Shown: in pieces, positions 27,679 to 35,952 of the stretch | Position numbering within the stretch: the stretch's first letter is position 1 | How the letters are laid out: each line of letters starts with the position of its first letter | Assembly (NCBI GenBank): GCA_007120085.1 | Contig: SKOK01000030.1 | Span: forward strand, 1 to 40,645 | From: Bacteroidales bacterium | GTDB lineage: Bacteria; Bacteroidota; Bacteroidia; Bacteroidales; UBA7960 | Length of the DNA: 40,645 bases | Direction of reading: 5' to 3' | Made by a program: the position numbers and the translations under genes | The notes under the pieces: model-generated | Database searches by the model: none | What the model saw: the letters and a program-made list of their open reading frames with translations, nothing else | What the model was told of the DNA's origin: nothing

Positions 27679-28442
27679 TAATCCCTTGTTTCGCTGTAGG
27701 AAATGATAACCCCGCCGCCCCTGATTGATTCGGCTTTCTGGACCGGGTTGCCGGTATATCTGATAATGCCACCACTTGAAGACTGTGCAGTAAGCTGGCC
27801 AGTTACAAATACATTGCTTTGGCTGCCACTTTTGCTGGTGACAAAACAATTCACGGATTTTAGGTTTTTTGCATCAAGTGTTGAACCAGTTGTGCCATTA
27901 GCAATGAGCATATCAACCGTGCCGTTTAGTATGGCTGTTGAACCGGTTTTTACGTCGATATCAATTTTTTCATAAAATAAACTCAATTTACCTTCAGCCC
28001 CTGAGCGCAGTTCAAGTGACAGCTCCTTGCCATGAATTGCTTCTTCGGCATATATTTTTGAACCTGCAGCAGCATCAATGGTTTCAAGTTCGCTGAGTTC
28101 AATGATAATCCTGGGGCTTTCATTTCCCCTGAATCTCTTATCAGCACTAATTATCAGGTTATCACGGTTGATATCAGTGCGTATGTGCTCCAACAGGTTA
28201 TCATCTGCATAAACAGTGATTGAATGATGATTGCCCTGGCTAATATGGACACTGAAGTTACCACTCACTTCAATACCGCTAAAAGAATCTGTGTCACGCG
28301 ACTCACTGATTATGATACCACTACCCTCAATGGCATCTTTTGATAGTTCAATGCGAATAGTGAGCATAATCGCAAATATGGCGAGAACTACAACACCAAA
28401 AGCGATGAGTAAAATTTTATTTGCTATTTTCATTGTTGTCAT
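27678..28442 (-). CDS. GIN-domain (DUF2807) membrane-anchored protein
   Basis: The product is 254 residues from the ATG at 28442 (MTTMKIANKILL; the ATG at 28433 is also possible). An N-terminal membrane anchor (about 5-27) is followed by a beta-helical head-GIN domain: TDSFSGIEVSGNFSVHISQG, IIIELSELETIDAAAGSKIY, and many ~20-residue repeats rich in S/G/T. GIN proteins are abundant in Bacteroidota, described as possible adhesin heads, with unknown biochemical role. The track start at 28532 would overlap the end of the GntR gene and put an unlikely 30 residues before the anchor. It is last in a four-gene operon with an ABC transporter and its regulator, separated by 61 bp. Confidence 0.8.
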   Translation of the reverse strand: MTTMKIANKILLIAFGVVVLAIFAIMLTIRIELSKDAIEGSGIIISESRDTDSFSGIEVSGNFSVHISQGNHHSITVYADDNLLEHIRTDINRDNLIISADKRFRGNESPRIIIELSELETIDAAAGSKIYAEEAIHGKELSLELRSGAEGKLSLFYEKIDIDVKTGSTAILNGTVDMLIANGTTGSTLDAKNLKSVNCFVTSKSGSQSNVFVTGQLTAQSSSGGIIRYTGNPVQKAESIRGGGVIISYSETRD

Positions 28443-28503
28443 TTTTATTTTTTGAACAAATGATGTATTATTTTTAAACAGTGTGACGATTATATACAGG
28501 TAT

Positions 28504-28872
28504 TCAGGCTGTTTTCTTTTTGTATATATCATAATGCCTTTCCAGGTCGTGCGTACCCATCTTCAGCATATCCATGGTTTGAAAAACTTTTGGCAATTCT
28601 TCATGCACAAAGGACTCTTTTTTAAATGCCATTGTTTTCTGGAATCCATCGTCGCTGACAAAATATCCAATTCCCCTTTTGTTAAAGATAATGCCTTTAT
28701 CTTGCAAAAAGTTATAGGTTCTGAATACCGTATTTGGGTTGACTTCCAGTTGTACGGCGGTGTCGCGGATCGACGGGATCTTCTCCCCTTCTGCCCATTG
28801 CTTTTTCAGGATGCGTTCGCAAAAATAATCAGCTATTTGCAGATAAATTGCTTGCTTATCAGTGAAGTCCAT
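28504..28872 (-). CDS. GntR-family transcriptional regulator, YtrA subfamily
   Basis: The 122-residue product has an N-terminal winged helix (IYLQIADYFCERILKKQWAEGEKIPSIRDTAV with the wing KGIIFNKRGIGYFVS) and only a short C-terminal helix pair in place of a large effector domain. This is the size and form of YtrA-type repressors, which control ABC-transporter operons. It lies third in such an operon, 1 bp after the permease. A candidate YtrA-type operator overlaps the operon promoter at 30499-30522, which suggests autoregulation. The inducer is unknown; for characterised relatives cell-wall antibiotics induce the operon. Confidence 0.88.
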   Translation of the reverse strand: MDFTDKQAIYLQIADYFCERILKKQWAEGEKIPSIRDTAVQLEVNPNTVFRTYNFLQDKGIIFNKRGIGYFVSDDGFQKTMAFKKESFVHEELPKVFQTMDMLKMGTHDLERHYDIYKKKTA

Positions 28873-28873
28873 A

Positions 28874-29641
28874 TTACACCTGCCTTTCTTTTAAAGTAAA
28901 CCAGCTGACTACCAGGAAGAAAGGTACGCTGAGATAATAATAAAGTACACGGGCTACATTGGGTATCCTTTCAAGAAATAAAGATTCCAGCTGCACAGTC
29001 ATGCTATCCCCTTCTATTGTAACACCACCTCCTTCAGAAAGTGATGACAAGAACAGATATCCAAAAGTACTTATGAGGGCCATCACCACCATTGAAAAGA
29101 CAAAGATCGCGAGCACGGTTTTTAGGAAATTGTTTTTCCTGAAATACACTGCTCCAAGAAGAAATATTGACTGCGTGATTAGGTAAGACCTGAAAACTGA
29201 AAAACCGCCATTAAAAAATACTTGCTGGAAGGGTTCAAAATTCAGTGTCAGATTCATTAACAGATTCGCGATCAAAATGATAAGCGTGATCAGCAACATC
29301 GACAGTGCAGGAAACACAATGGCTGTAAGCAACCATGCAGAGAACAAGCGCTCTGTGGTTGATACAGGTACGGTAAGGTAATGGGTCGCCTTGCGGGTGT
29401 CGTGCAGTTCGCTAAATATGTTGCTGGTAAAAATATACCCGCCAATGAACATTATGGTAATGTATGTGGGGGCAAGATTGGACAGGTTTTCCGGATTGAA
29501 ATATGCGGTCAGTAGTGAAATGACAAGCAAAGCACCGGAAACGGCACCAAATGCAATGAGCCATCCTTTGGTATTCGAAAGGATGTGCCTGCGTGTGAGT
29601 AAATAAAGTCTGTTGATGTTCAAATATTTATTTTTTTCCAT
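28874..29641 (-). CDS. ABC-2-type transporter permease
   Basis: The 255-residue product has about six hydrophobic segments (roughly 28-48, 60-76, 103-128, 150-166, 174-195, 230-248) and no ATPase motifs. The segment FSELHDTRKATHYLTVPVSTTERLF between the second and third helices is typical of ABC-2 permeases of the YtrC/NatB kind found beside GntR regulators. It pairs with the ATPase encoded 9 bp upstream. Substrate is unknown; lantibiotic or peptide extrusion or bacitracin-type stress is a guess from the YtrA-class regulator. Confidence 0.8.
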   Translation of the reverse strand: MEKNKYLNINRLYLLTRRHILSNTKGWLIAFGAVSGALLVISLLTAYFNPENLSNLAPTYITIMFIGGYIFTSNIFSELHDTRKATHYLTVPVSTTERLFSAWLLTAIVFPALSMLLITLIILIANLLMNLTLNFEPFQQVFFNGGFSVFRSYLITQSIFLLGAVYFRKNNFLKTVLAIFVFSMVVMALISTFGYLFLSSLSEGGGVTIEGDSMTVQLESLFLERIPNVARVLYYYLSVPFFLVVSWFTLKERQV

Positions 29642-29650
29642 GGCACATCA

Positions 29651-30484
29651 TTATTTAAATTCGTTGTTAATTCCTTTGTTATTGGCAATCACCCCATTAA
29701 ACAGCAGCTCAATGTCAATCCGGCTGTCTTTGGACTGGACATTGGGTGTGATGGCAGCATAACCGGCAAGCCCTTCCTCATAATACAGAGGTTGTTGATT
29801 TTCTTTAATTTCCGGGAGGGTTTCAAAAAATAAGGCAGAAGAGATATCTTCAAGGCTCTGCTGGAAGATGATCCTGCCCTCGTCAATGATAATGATCGGG
29901 TCAATGAGGTTCTCCAGGTCACGCACCTGGTGAGTAGAGATGACCACACATTGCTCCTCATTAACAGAGGCTGCGATCACTTTGCGAAACTGGCTTTTTG
30001 ACGGAATGTCAAGCCCGTTGGTAGGTTCATCCATCAGCAATAAACGGGCTGATGTTGATAATCCAAACGCCAGCAAGAACTTCTTCTTCTGGCCATAAGA
30101 CAGCTGGTGCAGCCTGTTTTGCGGGTTAAGCTGAAACTCCCTGAGCAACCAGCCAAGTTTTTCGTAATCAAAACGCTTGTAAAACGGCGCATTGATGCTT
30201 ACATAGCTTTCAATCTTTACCGAGGGCAAATGATACTCTTCCGGAATGAAGCAAATGTCTTCAAGGCAAGCCGGCATTCGCTCGCTTGCATCATAACCAG
30301 CCACCCTGCAACTCCCTTCACCGGGAAATACAAGACCTGTCATCACTTTGAGCAAAGTTGTTTTGCCCGCACCGTTCCTTCCCAGCAAGCCATAAATGTT
30401 GCCTGGCTGCAGTTGCAACCTCAACTGGTCAAACAAAGTTTGCTTCTTTGTGTAACCAAAACTTAAGTTTTCAATTTTTACCAT
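29651..30484 (-). CDS. ABC transporter ATP-binding protein
   Basis: This is the energy-coupling subunit of the exporter encoded with the next gene. The product is 277 residues, with Walker A GLLGRNGAGKTTLLKV, signature LSYGQKKKFLLAFGL, Walker B LLLMDEPTNGLDIPS and H-loop VISTHQVRD. The C-terminal ~70 residues after the ATPase core (SALFFETLPEIKENQQPL onward) form a variable domain as in drug and peptide exporters. The signature has Y in place of the usual second residue (LSYGQ for LSGGQ), a change common in YtrB-like ATPases. It is the first gene of the operon, with a good promoter and operator upstream. Confidence 0.9.
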   Translation of the reverse strand: MVKIENLSFGYTKKQTLFDQLRLQLQPGNIYGLLGRNGAGKTTLLKVMTGLVFPGEGSCRVAGYDASERMPACLEDICFIPEEYHLPSVKIESYVSINAPFYKRFDYEKLGWLLREFQLNPQNRLHQLSYGQKKKFLLAFGLSTSARLLLMDEPTNGLDIPSKSQFRKVIAASVNEEQCVVISTHQVRDLENLIDPIIIIDEGRIIFQQSLEDISSALFFETLPEIKENQQPLYYEEGLAGYAAITPNVQSKDSRIDIELLFNGVIANNKGINNEFK

Positions 30485-30498
30485 TGTTTTATGTGTTT

Positions 30499-30522
30499 AG
30501 TGTACTACAATACTATAACACT
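30499..30522. promoter_or_regulatory. Candidate YtrA-type operator
   Basis: AGTGTA-N12-AACACT is an imperfect inverted repeat lying just downstream of the -7 box (30524-30531, minus strand), over the predicted transcription start. The operator I recall for Bacillus YtrA is AGTGTA-N13-TACACT; this site has 11 of 12 half-site bases and a spacer one base shorter. The operon encodes a YtrA-type GntR protein as its third gene. Confidence 0.6.
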
Positions 30523-30523
30523 G

Positions 30524-30555
30524 CAAATGTAAAACACTTTTTTGATATATTCCAA
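30524..30555 (-). promoter_or_regulatory. Promoter of the ABC-permease-GntR-GIN operon
   Basis: On the minus strand TTG (30555-30553) is followed after 21 bp by TACATTTG (30531-30524), matching the Bacteroidetes consensus. The leader to the ATG at 30484 is about 35 bases and contains the operator. Confidence 0.65.
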
Positions 30556-30837
30556 ATATTTTTGATATTTTTTTTAAATATTTTTCAATAATTTTCTTAT
30601 ATAGTTGATTTTGTGATATTTAACCTTAGGCATTTTCAGACAGAAATGAGCTGATTAAAAGCTTTTATTTTGCTTGTCTTCAAATTATTTGCTCCAGGGT
30701 TCCATTTTACGTTTACTGAAAAACCAGTAAATACATAACCTACATTATTTACAAAAGCAAACAATTTGAGTTTTTACAAGCATTCGCCCTTTAACATTTT
30801 TTAATTAAGAAATTAATCTATAAGTCTTCAAATATTT

Positions 30838-30845
30838 TATTTTTG
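30838..30845 (+). promoter_or_regulatory. -7 promoter box of the Bat operon
   Basis: TATTTTTG matches TAnnTTTG, 41 bp before the MoxR ATG. No TTG lies at the -33 spacing. Confidence 0.45.
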
Positions 30846-30885
30846 CATAAGTTTTTTTGTGAATATTAAATAATACACTCTGAAT

Positions 30886-31869
30886 ATGGACATACGAGAG
30901 CTGAATGAGCGTATTCAACAGGAAAGCACCTTTGTTAAGGTATTAAATGATGAGATGCGCAAGGTAATCATAGGGCAGCAGGACATGGTGGACAGACTGC
31001 TTGTTGGTTTGCTGGCCAACGGTCATATTTTGCTCGAGGGGGTTCCCGGGCTGGCAAAAACCCTGGCCATCAAATCCCTGGCCAACACCATCAAAGCCCG
31101 CTTCAGCCGGATTCAATTTACACCTGACCTGTTGCCTGCCGATCTCATCGGAACAATGATCTACAGCCAGAAAACGGAAGAGTTCCTGGTTCGAAAAGGT
31201 CCGGTGTTCGCCAACTTCATCCTTGCAGATGAGATCAACAGGGCACCAGCAAAGGTGCAGAGTGCCTTGCTTGAAGCCATGCAGGAACGCCAGGTTACCA
31301 TTGGTGATAACAGTTTCAAGCTTGACGAACCATTTCTCGTGCTTGCCACGGAGAACCCCCTGGAACAAGAAGGCACCTATCCCCTCCCCGAGGCACAGGT
31401 TGACCGTTTCATGATGAAAGTGGTGATCGGCTATCCAACACGTGAAGAAGAAAAGCTGATACTCAGGCAGAATATGCTGCAGCAGTTTCCTGCTACCACA
31501 CCGGTAATGGAACCAGCTCACATAATCAAGGCAAGAGACGTAGTCAGAGATGTTTATCTTGATGAAAAAATTGAAACTTATATCACTGACATCGTGTTTG
31601 CTACACGATACCCTGATCAGTATAAGCTGCAAAAGCTCGTTCCCCTGATAAGCTATGGCGGATCACCAAGGGCAAGCATCAACCTCGCATTGGCATCTAA
31701 AGCCTACGCCTTTATCCGTCAAAGAGGTTATGTGATCCCTGAGGACATCAGGGCCGTTTGCCATGATGTCCTCAGGCATCGCGTTGGACTCACCTACGAA
31801 GCTGAGGCGGAAAACATTACCAGCGAGGACATCATTAATGACATCCTGAATAATGTGGAGGTGCCGTAA
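30886..31869 (+). CDS. MoxR-family AAA+ ATPase
   Basis: The 327-residue cytoplasmic AAA+ protein is thought to act as a chaperone for the von Willebrand (VWA) proteins encoded with it. Walker A is LLEGVPGLAKTLAI, Walker B is NFILADEINRAPAKVQSALLEAMQERQVT, sensor 1 is LVLATENPLEQEGTYPLPEAQVDRF, and a sensor 2 region lies near SYGGSPRASINL. It opens the Bat operon, followed by DUF58, as in many bacteria (MoxR-DUF58-VWA). The spacer to DUF58 is 122 bp. Confidence 0.93.
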   Translation: MDIRELNERIQQESTFVKVLNDEMRKVIIGQQDMVDRLLVGLLANGHILLEGVPGLAKTLAIKSLANTIKARFSRIQFTPDLLPADLIGTMIYSQKTEEFLVRKGPVFANFILADEINRAPAKVQSALLEAMQERQVTIGDNSFKLDEPFLVLATENPLEQEGTYPLPEAQVDRFMMKVVIGYPTREEEKLILRQNMLQQFPATTPVMEPAHIIKARDVVRDVYLDEKIETYITDIVFATRYPDQYKLQKLVPLISYGGSPRASINLALASKAYAFIRQRGYVIPEDIRAVCHDVLRHRVGLTYEAEAENITSEDIINDILNNVEVP

Positions 31870-31991
31870 TACATTGTTAAAATGTATAATTGTGCAGATG
31901 TGAAAAATCACGGGCTTTTTTCGACAATAAAAAGGGCCTTGACCTGTGTACTGAAAATAATATCTGTGTGCCGAATAAAACGCCGTAATTA
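31870..31991. other. Spacer between MoxR and DUF58 genes
   Basis: No gene is present. It contains a small inverted repeat TACATT-N5-AATGTA (31870-31886) and AGGGCCTTGACCTGT (31933-31947), which resembles the right half of the hairpin repeat at 18926 and 36803 with one extra base and may be a decayed copy. Confidence 0.35.
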
Positions 31992-32861
31992 ATGGAAACG
32001 ACGGAGCTTTTAAAGAAGGTAAGAAAGATTGAGATCAAAACCCGGGGAATATCCAGTCAGCTGTTCTCCGGGCAATATCACAGTGCTTTTAAGGGACGTG
32101 GAATGGCCTTTACCGAGGTCAGAGAGTATTACTATGGTGATGACATCAGAAGCATCGACTGGAACGTGACAGCCCGTTTCAATCATCCTTATGTTAAGGT
32201 CTTTGAAGAAGAGCGGGAAATGACGGTGATGCTGCTGATTGATGTTAGCGGATCCAATGAATTTGGCGCCACAGGTCGCATAAAGGAACAAGTGGTTACA
32301 GAAATTGCAGCCGTTTTGGCTTTTTCAGCCATCAGCAATAATGATAAAGTGGGAGTCATCTTCTTTAGTGATCAGATTGAGAAATTCATCCCGCCCAAAA
32401 AAGGAACATCACACATTTTGCGCATTATCAGGGAACTCATTGATTTTAAGCCTCAAAACAAAGGCACCGACATAGGTTTTGCCCTCAGGTACTTGCGTAA
32501 CGCAATCAAGAAAAGGTCAATAGCCTTTCTGATATCCGATTTTCAGGATACAAATTATGCAGAAGCATTAAGTATTGTTTCCAGGAAGCATGACCTGGTG
32601 TGTTTGCGAATATTTGATGAAAGAGAACTTAGTATTCCTCCCCTGGGTATTTTGAAGCTTCGTGATGCTGAATCCGGAAGGGCGTATTGGATAGACACAT
32701 CAAACAAAGGAATTCAAAAGCATATAAATGAGTTTAACAAAAAGGCACAGTCTTACATGAACCACGCATTTGCACGCGCTGGCGTGGATAGTGTAAGCAT
32801 TTCAACAAATAAAGACTATGTGCCACCACTGATGAAGCTTTTTAAGAGAAGAAGCAATTAA
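31992..32861 (+). CDS. DUF58 domain protein (VWA-like)
   Basis: The 289-residue cytoplasmic protein has a DUF58 core: FKGRGMAFTEVREYYYGDDI and SIDWNVTARFNHPYVKVFEEE, followed by a VWA-like fold whose metal site is DVSGS in VMLLIDVSGSNEFG. A second conserved strand is RSIAFLISDFQD. DUF58 proteins almost always sit next to MoxR ATPases and are thought to be their partners. No membrane segment is seen. Next comes the BatD-tail-like protein after 79 bp. Confidence 0.9.
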   Translation: METTELLKKVRKIEIKTRGISSQLFSGQYHSAFKGRGMAFTEVREYYYGDDIRSIDWNVTARFNHPYVKVFEEEREMTVMLLIDVSGSNEFGATGRIKEQVVTEIAAVLAFSAISNNDKVGVIFFSDQIEKFIPPKKGTSHILRIIRELIDFKPQNKGTDIGFALRYLRNAIKKRSIAFLISDFQDTNYAEALSIVSRKHDLVCLRIFDERELSIPPLGILKLRDAESGRAYWIDTSNKGIQKHINEFNKKAQSYMNHAFARAGVDSVSISTNKDYVPPLMKLFKRRSN

Positions 32862-32940
32862 AAAGTCATTGATTAATGCATGACTGCAGGATAATGTTCT
32901 TGCGCTTATGCGGGCAATGGGAATTTGAAAGATACAGATA

Positions 32941-33873
32941 ATGAGTAGGAAAGTATTCATCATTTTATTGTCATGGTTCTGTTTTTGGCCGTTAGCAGCT
33001 TTTTCGCAGCAGGCAACGCTGAGCATTGATCCGCAGGAGATCCTGATAGGGTCTCCTGCACAGATGATGATTGAAGTTGAGGTGCCGGCCGGGGGGATCA
33101 CAATATGGCCTGATGTTGAAGAAGCCACAGACAACAATATCGAAGTCCTCCGGTTTGGAGTGCCCGATACCATCACAAAAGGGGAACATACGCTTTCCCT
33201 CCGTCAAATCCACAGCATCACTGCCTGGAAGGATGATTTCATTCCCATTCCTCCACTCCGGTTTTTACATATTGCAAATGGTGATACCATTGCATTTGCA
33301 ACCGAGGCACAACTGTTTCAAGTAAAAGGCATTGAAGTAGATATGGAAGGGCTTTACAAGGACATAAAGCCATTGTTCAGCATCCCTTACACATTCAGGG
33401 AGCTTTACCCTTACCTGTTGATATTGCTGGCATTGGCCATAATCACATTTCTTATTATACGTTACTTTAAGAAGGCGAAAACACCAGAAGAGACGCCTGC
33501 CATGACGGAAAAGCCAGGAGTGCCTGCACACATTGCTGCAATTTCCGGCCTGGAGACCTTAAAAAGAAAACAGTTATGGCAAAAGGGTGAAATTAAACCG
33601 TATCATAGCGAGTTAACAGACATTCTGCGGAAGTATGTATCCAGACGTTTTCATGTTGATGCGATTGAGATGACAACCAGCGAAGTGATGCATTTTTTGC
33701 CTCATAGGCTAACCGATGAAGACGCTCTTGGTTTGATCAGATCCATATTAGAGATGGCTGACCTGGTGAAATTTGCCAGGTTTAAGCCACTGCCCGATGA
33801 GCATGCCCTGATGATGGATAGGGCACTTGAATTTGTAAAAAGCACGATACCTGAAGAATCTGAAAAAGAATGA
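32941..33873 (+). CDS. Bat-operon membrane protein with BatD-like cytoplasmic tail
   Basis: The 310-residue product has a signal peptide (1-22, ends AAFSQQ), a periplasmic beta-sandwich-like domain (about 25-135), one membrane helix (about 155-177, YLLILLALAIITFLIIRYF) and a cytoplasmic helical domain (about 195-300). The tail, YHSELTDILRKYVSRRFHVD followed further on by LVKFARFKP, parallels the BatD tail FHDEIFRALWGYVSDRLNIP and CEFARFSP. The topology resembles DUF4381-type proteins of other MoxR operons. Function is unknown. Its stop overlaps the batA start (ATGA at 33870), so the two are probably translated together. Confidence 0.75.
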   Translation: MSRKVFIILLSWFCFWPLAAFSQQATLSIDPQEILIGSPAQMMIEVEVPAGGITIWPDVEEATDNNIEVLRFGVPDTITKGEHTLSLRQIHSITAWKDDFIPIPPLRFLHIANGDTIAFATEAQLFQVKGIEVDMEGLYKDIKPLFSIPYTFRELYPYLLILLALAIITFLIIRYFKKAKTPEETPAMTEKPGVPAHIAAISGLETLKRKQLWQKGEIKPYHSELTDILRKYVSRRFHVDAIEMTTSEVMHFLPHRLTDEDALGLIRSILEMADLVKFARFKPLPDEHALMMDRALEFVKSTIPEESEKE

Positions 33874-34871
33874 ATTGGTTTGAAGACATACTATTTGCCT
33901 GGCCGGCTTTTTTGTATTTGCTGCTGCTCGTTCCGATGCTCACAGCACACTACATTTTCAAGCACCGCAGCAGTGCGCCTGACATAAAGTATGTGCATTC
34001 AGCCTTCATAAAGAATGCCAGGAAAAGCTTTCGGTTGCATTTGATGCATCTGCCATTCATAATGCGCATGCTGGCAATCATCTTGCTGATACTTGTGCTG
34101 GCACGCCCACAGAGTACATCAGGAAGCCGAGACGTAAGCATTGAGGGTATAGACATAATGATTGCCTTTGATATTTCCGGGTCAATGCTTGCCGAAGACT
34201 TCAGGCCCAATCGCATGGAGGCGGCCAAGGAAACAGCCATAGAATTCATTGGGATGCGACCAAATGACCGCATTGGGATGACGGTTTTCAGTGGTCAAAG
34301 CTTTACGCTCGTGCCCCTTACAACCGATCACGCCATGTTAAAGGATTTGGCCGGCAGGGTCACAACAGGTATGGTTGAAGATGGTACAGCTATTGGTGAC
34401 GGGCTGGCAACTGCGATTAACCGCTTGCGCGATAGTGACGCCATTAGCCGTGTGATAATCCTGCTTACTGACGGAATAAACAATGCTGGCGTAATTGACC
34501 CCCTGACAGCAGCAGAAATGGCGGCATTGTTTGATATTCGTGTTTACACGATCGGTGTGGGCAGCAGTGGGCCCGTCCCCTACCCTTTCCGGGGTCCTTT
34601 TGGCATACAATATCGTGATGTGGAAATTCCTGTTGATGAAGCTTTGCTACAGGAAATAGCAAATATGACGGGTGGGAACTACTACTGGGCTGATAATCAA
34701 GATGCCCTGCAAAATGTGTATCATGAGATTGACAGGCTCGAACGGACAAAGATAGATGTAACAGAGTTTACGCATCATCACGATGAGTTTTTACCATTGC
34801 TTCTGCTGGCCATGGCTTTCATTGGCCTAGAAGTTTTATTGAAATACACCTGGTTACGAACAATACCATAG
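33870..34871 (+). CDS. batA: BatA, von Willebrand factor A membrane protein
   Basis: The 333-residue product has membrane helices near residues 8-27 and 59-78, a VWA domain and a C-terminal helix (about 303-320). The MIDAS metal site is intact: DISGSMLAEDFRPNRMEAA, then T at VPLTTDHAML and D in ILLTDGINNAG. BatA was first described in Bacteroides fragilis as part of an aerotolerance locus; its molecular role is still unclear, probably within an inner-membrane complex with BatB-E. It overlaps the preceding gene by 4 bp and is followed by batB after 8 bp. Confidence 0.92.
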   Translation: MNWFEDILFAWPAFLYLLLLVPMLTAHYIFKHRSSAPDIKYVHSAFIKNARKSFRLHLMHLPFIMRMLAIILLILVLARPQSTSGSRDVSIEGIDIMIAFDISGSMLAEDFRPNRMEAAKETAIEFIGMRPNDRIGMTVFSGQSFTLVPLTTDHAMLKDLAGRVTTGMVEDGTAIGDGLATAINRLRDSDAISRVIILLTDGINNAGVIDPLTAAEMAALFDIRVYTIGVGSSGPVPYPFRGPFGIQYRDVEIPVDEALLQEIANMTGGNYYWADNQDALQNVYHEIDRLERTKIDVTEFTHHHDEFLPLLLLAMAFIGLEVLLKYTWLRTIP

Positions 34872-34879
34872 ATTAAATA

Positions 34880-35908
34880 ATGATACGTCTTGAGAATCCG
34901 GAAATGTTCTACCTTTTTTTGCTGGTGCCCTTGATGGTGCTGGGGTTTTTGGTATATCGACTGGTACGCCGGCGTGTTGTCCGTAAATTTGGCATGGAGA
35001 ACCTGGTGGCGCAAATGACACCTTCCGCATCCAGTACCCGGGTTTGGCTCAAATTCATCCTGATCATCCTGGCCGTTTCTTCAATGACCATGGCCGCTGT
35101 GAATCCTAAAACCGGCAGCCGCCTGGCAGAAGGCAAACTGGAGGGCTTTGACATCGTTGTGGCTCTCGACGTCAGTCGCAGCATGATGGCACAGGATGTC
35201 CGCCCCAGCCGCATGGAACGGGCAAGGCTGGCTGTTAACAGGCTCATTGACCAGCTGGAAAAGGATAGGATAGGTATAGTGGTGTTTGCCGGAGTAGCGC
35301 ATACACAGGTGCCCCTGACTTCTGATCACAATGCAGCCAAGATGATCCTTTCCACTGTTAACACAAACTCTGTGTCGATCCAGGGAACAGCCATTGAAAG
35401 TGCCATAGACCGGGCCTTGTTGGCTTTTCCTGATGATGAATCAAACAACAAAAGCATCATTCTTGTTAGTGATGGCGAGAGCCACGAAGACGATCCCCTT
35501 GCGGCTGCAAGGCGCGCTGAATCAAGAGGTGTAGTGATACACACTGTGGGAATCGGAAGTCGCGAGGGCGCCCCGATACCAATTATTGAAAACAACCAGA
35601 TAACTGGCTTTTTTCGTGATGATGAGGGCAATACTGTCATCAGCAGGTATGATGAGCAAACACTCAGGGCCATTGCCCAGGCCACAGGCGGTATTTTCAG
35701 GCACGGTACGGGTGCAAACATGGGGCTCGACGAAATATTGCAGGAAATACGCTCGTTAGACAAAGAGACATATGATGCCGTTGTATTTGCCGATTATGAA
35801 AGCCGCTATCATTATTTTGCGGCCTTGGCCCTGCTGCTGCTGATTGCTGAAATGCTCATAATGAGCCGAAAGAATAAATATTTAAGCAAGATCAGGATAT
35901 TTGATTAA
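34880..35908 (+). CDS. batB: BatB, von Willebrand factor A membrane protein
   Basis: This 342-residue paralogue of BatA has the same layout: helices near 9-27 and 54-72, a VWA domain with MIDAS residues DVSRSMMAQDVRPSRME, VPLTSDHNAAK and ILVSDGESHED, and a C-terminal membrane helix (about 312-330). BatB has DxSRS where BatA has DxSGS. It is expected to form a heteromeric inner-membrane complex with BatA. The gap to batC is 44 bp. Confidence 0.92.
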   Translation: MIRLENPEMFYLFLLVPLMVLGFLVYRLVRRRVVRKFGMENLVAQMTPSASSTRVWLKFILIILAVSSMTMAAVNPKTGSRLAEGKLEGFDIVVALDVSRSMMAQDVRPSRMERARLAVNRLIDQLEKDRIGIVVFAGVAHTQVPLTSDHNAAKMILSTVNTNSVSIQGTAIESAIDRALLAFPDDESNNKSIILVSDGESHEDDPLAAARRAESRGVVIHTVGIGSREGAPIPIIENNQITGFFRDDEGNTVISRYDEQTLRAIAQATGGIFRHGTGANMGLDEILQEIRSLDKETYDAVVFADYESRYHYFAALALLLLIAEMLIMSRKNKYLSKIRIFD

Positions 35909-35952
35909 GCAAGTTTTATGGGTATTGCTAAAAGAGTAAAAAATTGTTTGCG

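Larger units (their letters stand above)
30485..30885. other. Divergent AT-rich spacer between the ABC operon and the Bat operon
   Basis: No gene is seen in this 401-bp stretch. It holds the ABC-operon operator and promoter at its left end and the moxR -7 box at its right end. The middle (about 30560-30820) is AT-rich with poly-T and poly-A stretches and no recognisable element. Confidence 0.7.

Noticed and set aside
28443-28532. ATG start of the GIN protein at 28532
   Set aside because: It overlaps the GntR gene and places 30 unlikely residues before the membrane anchor.
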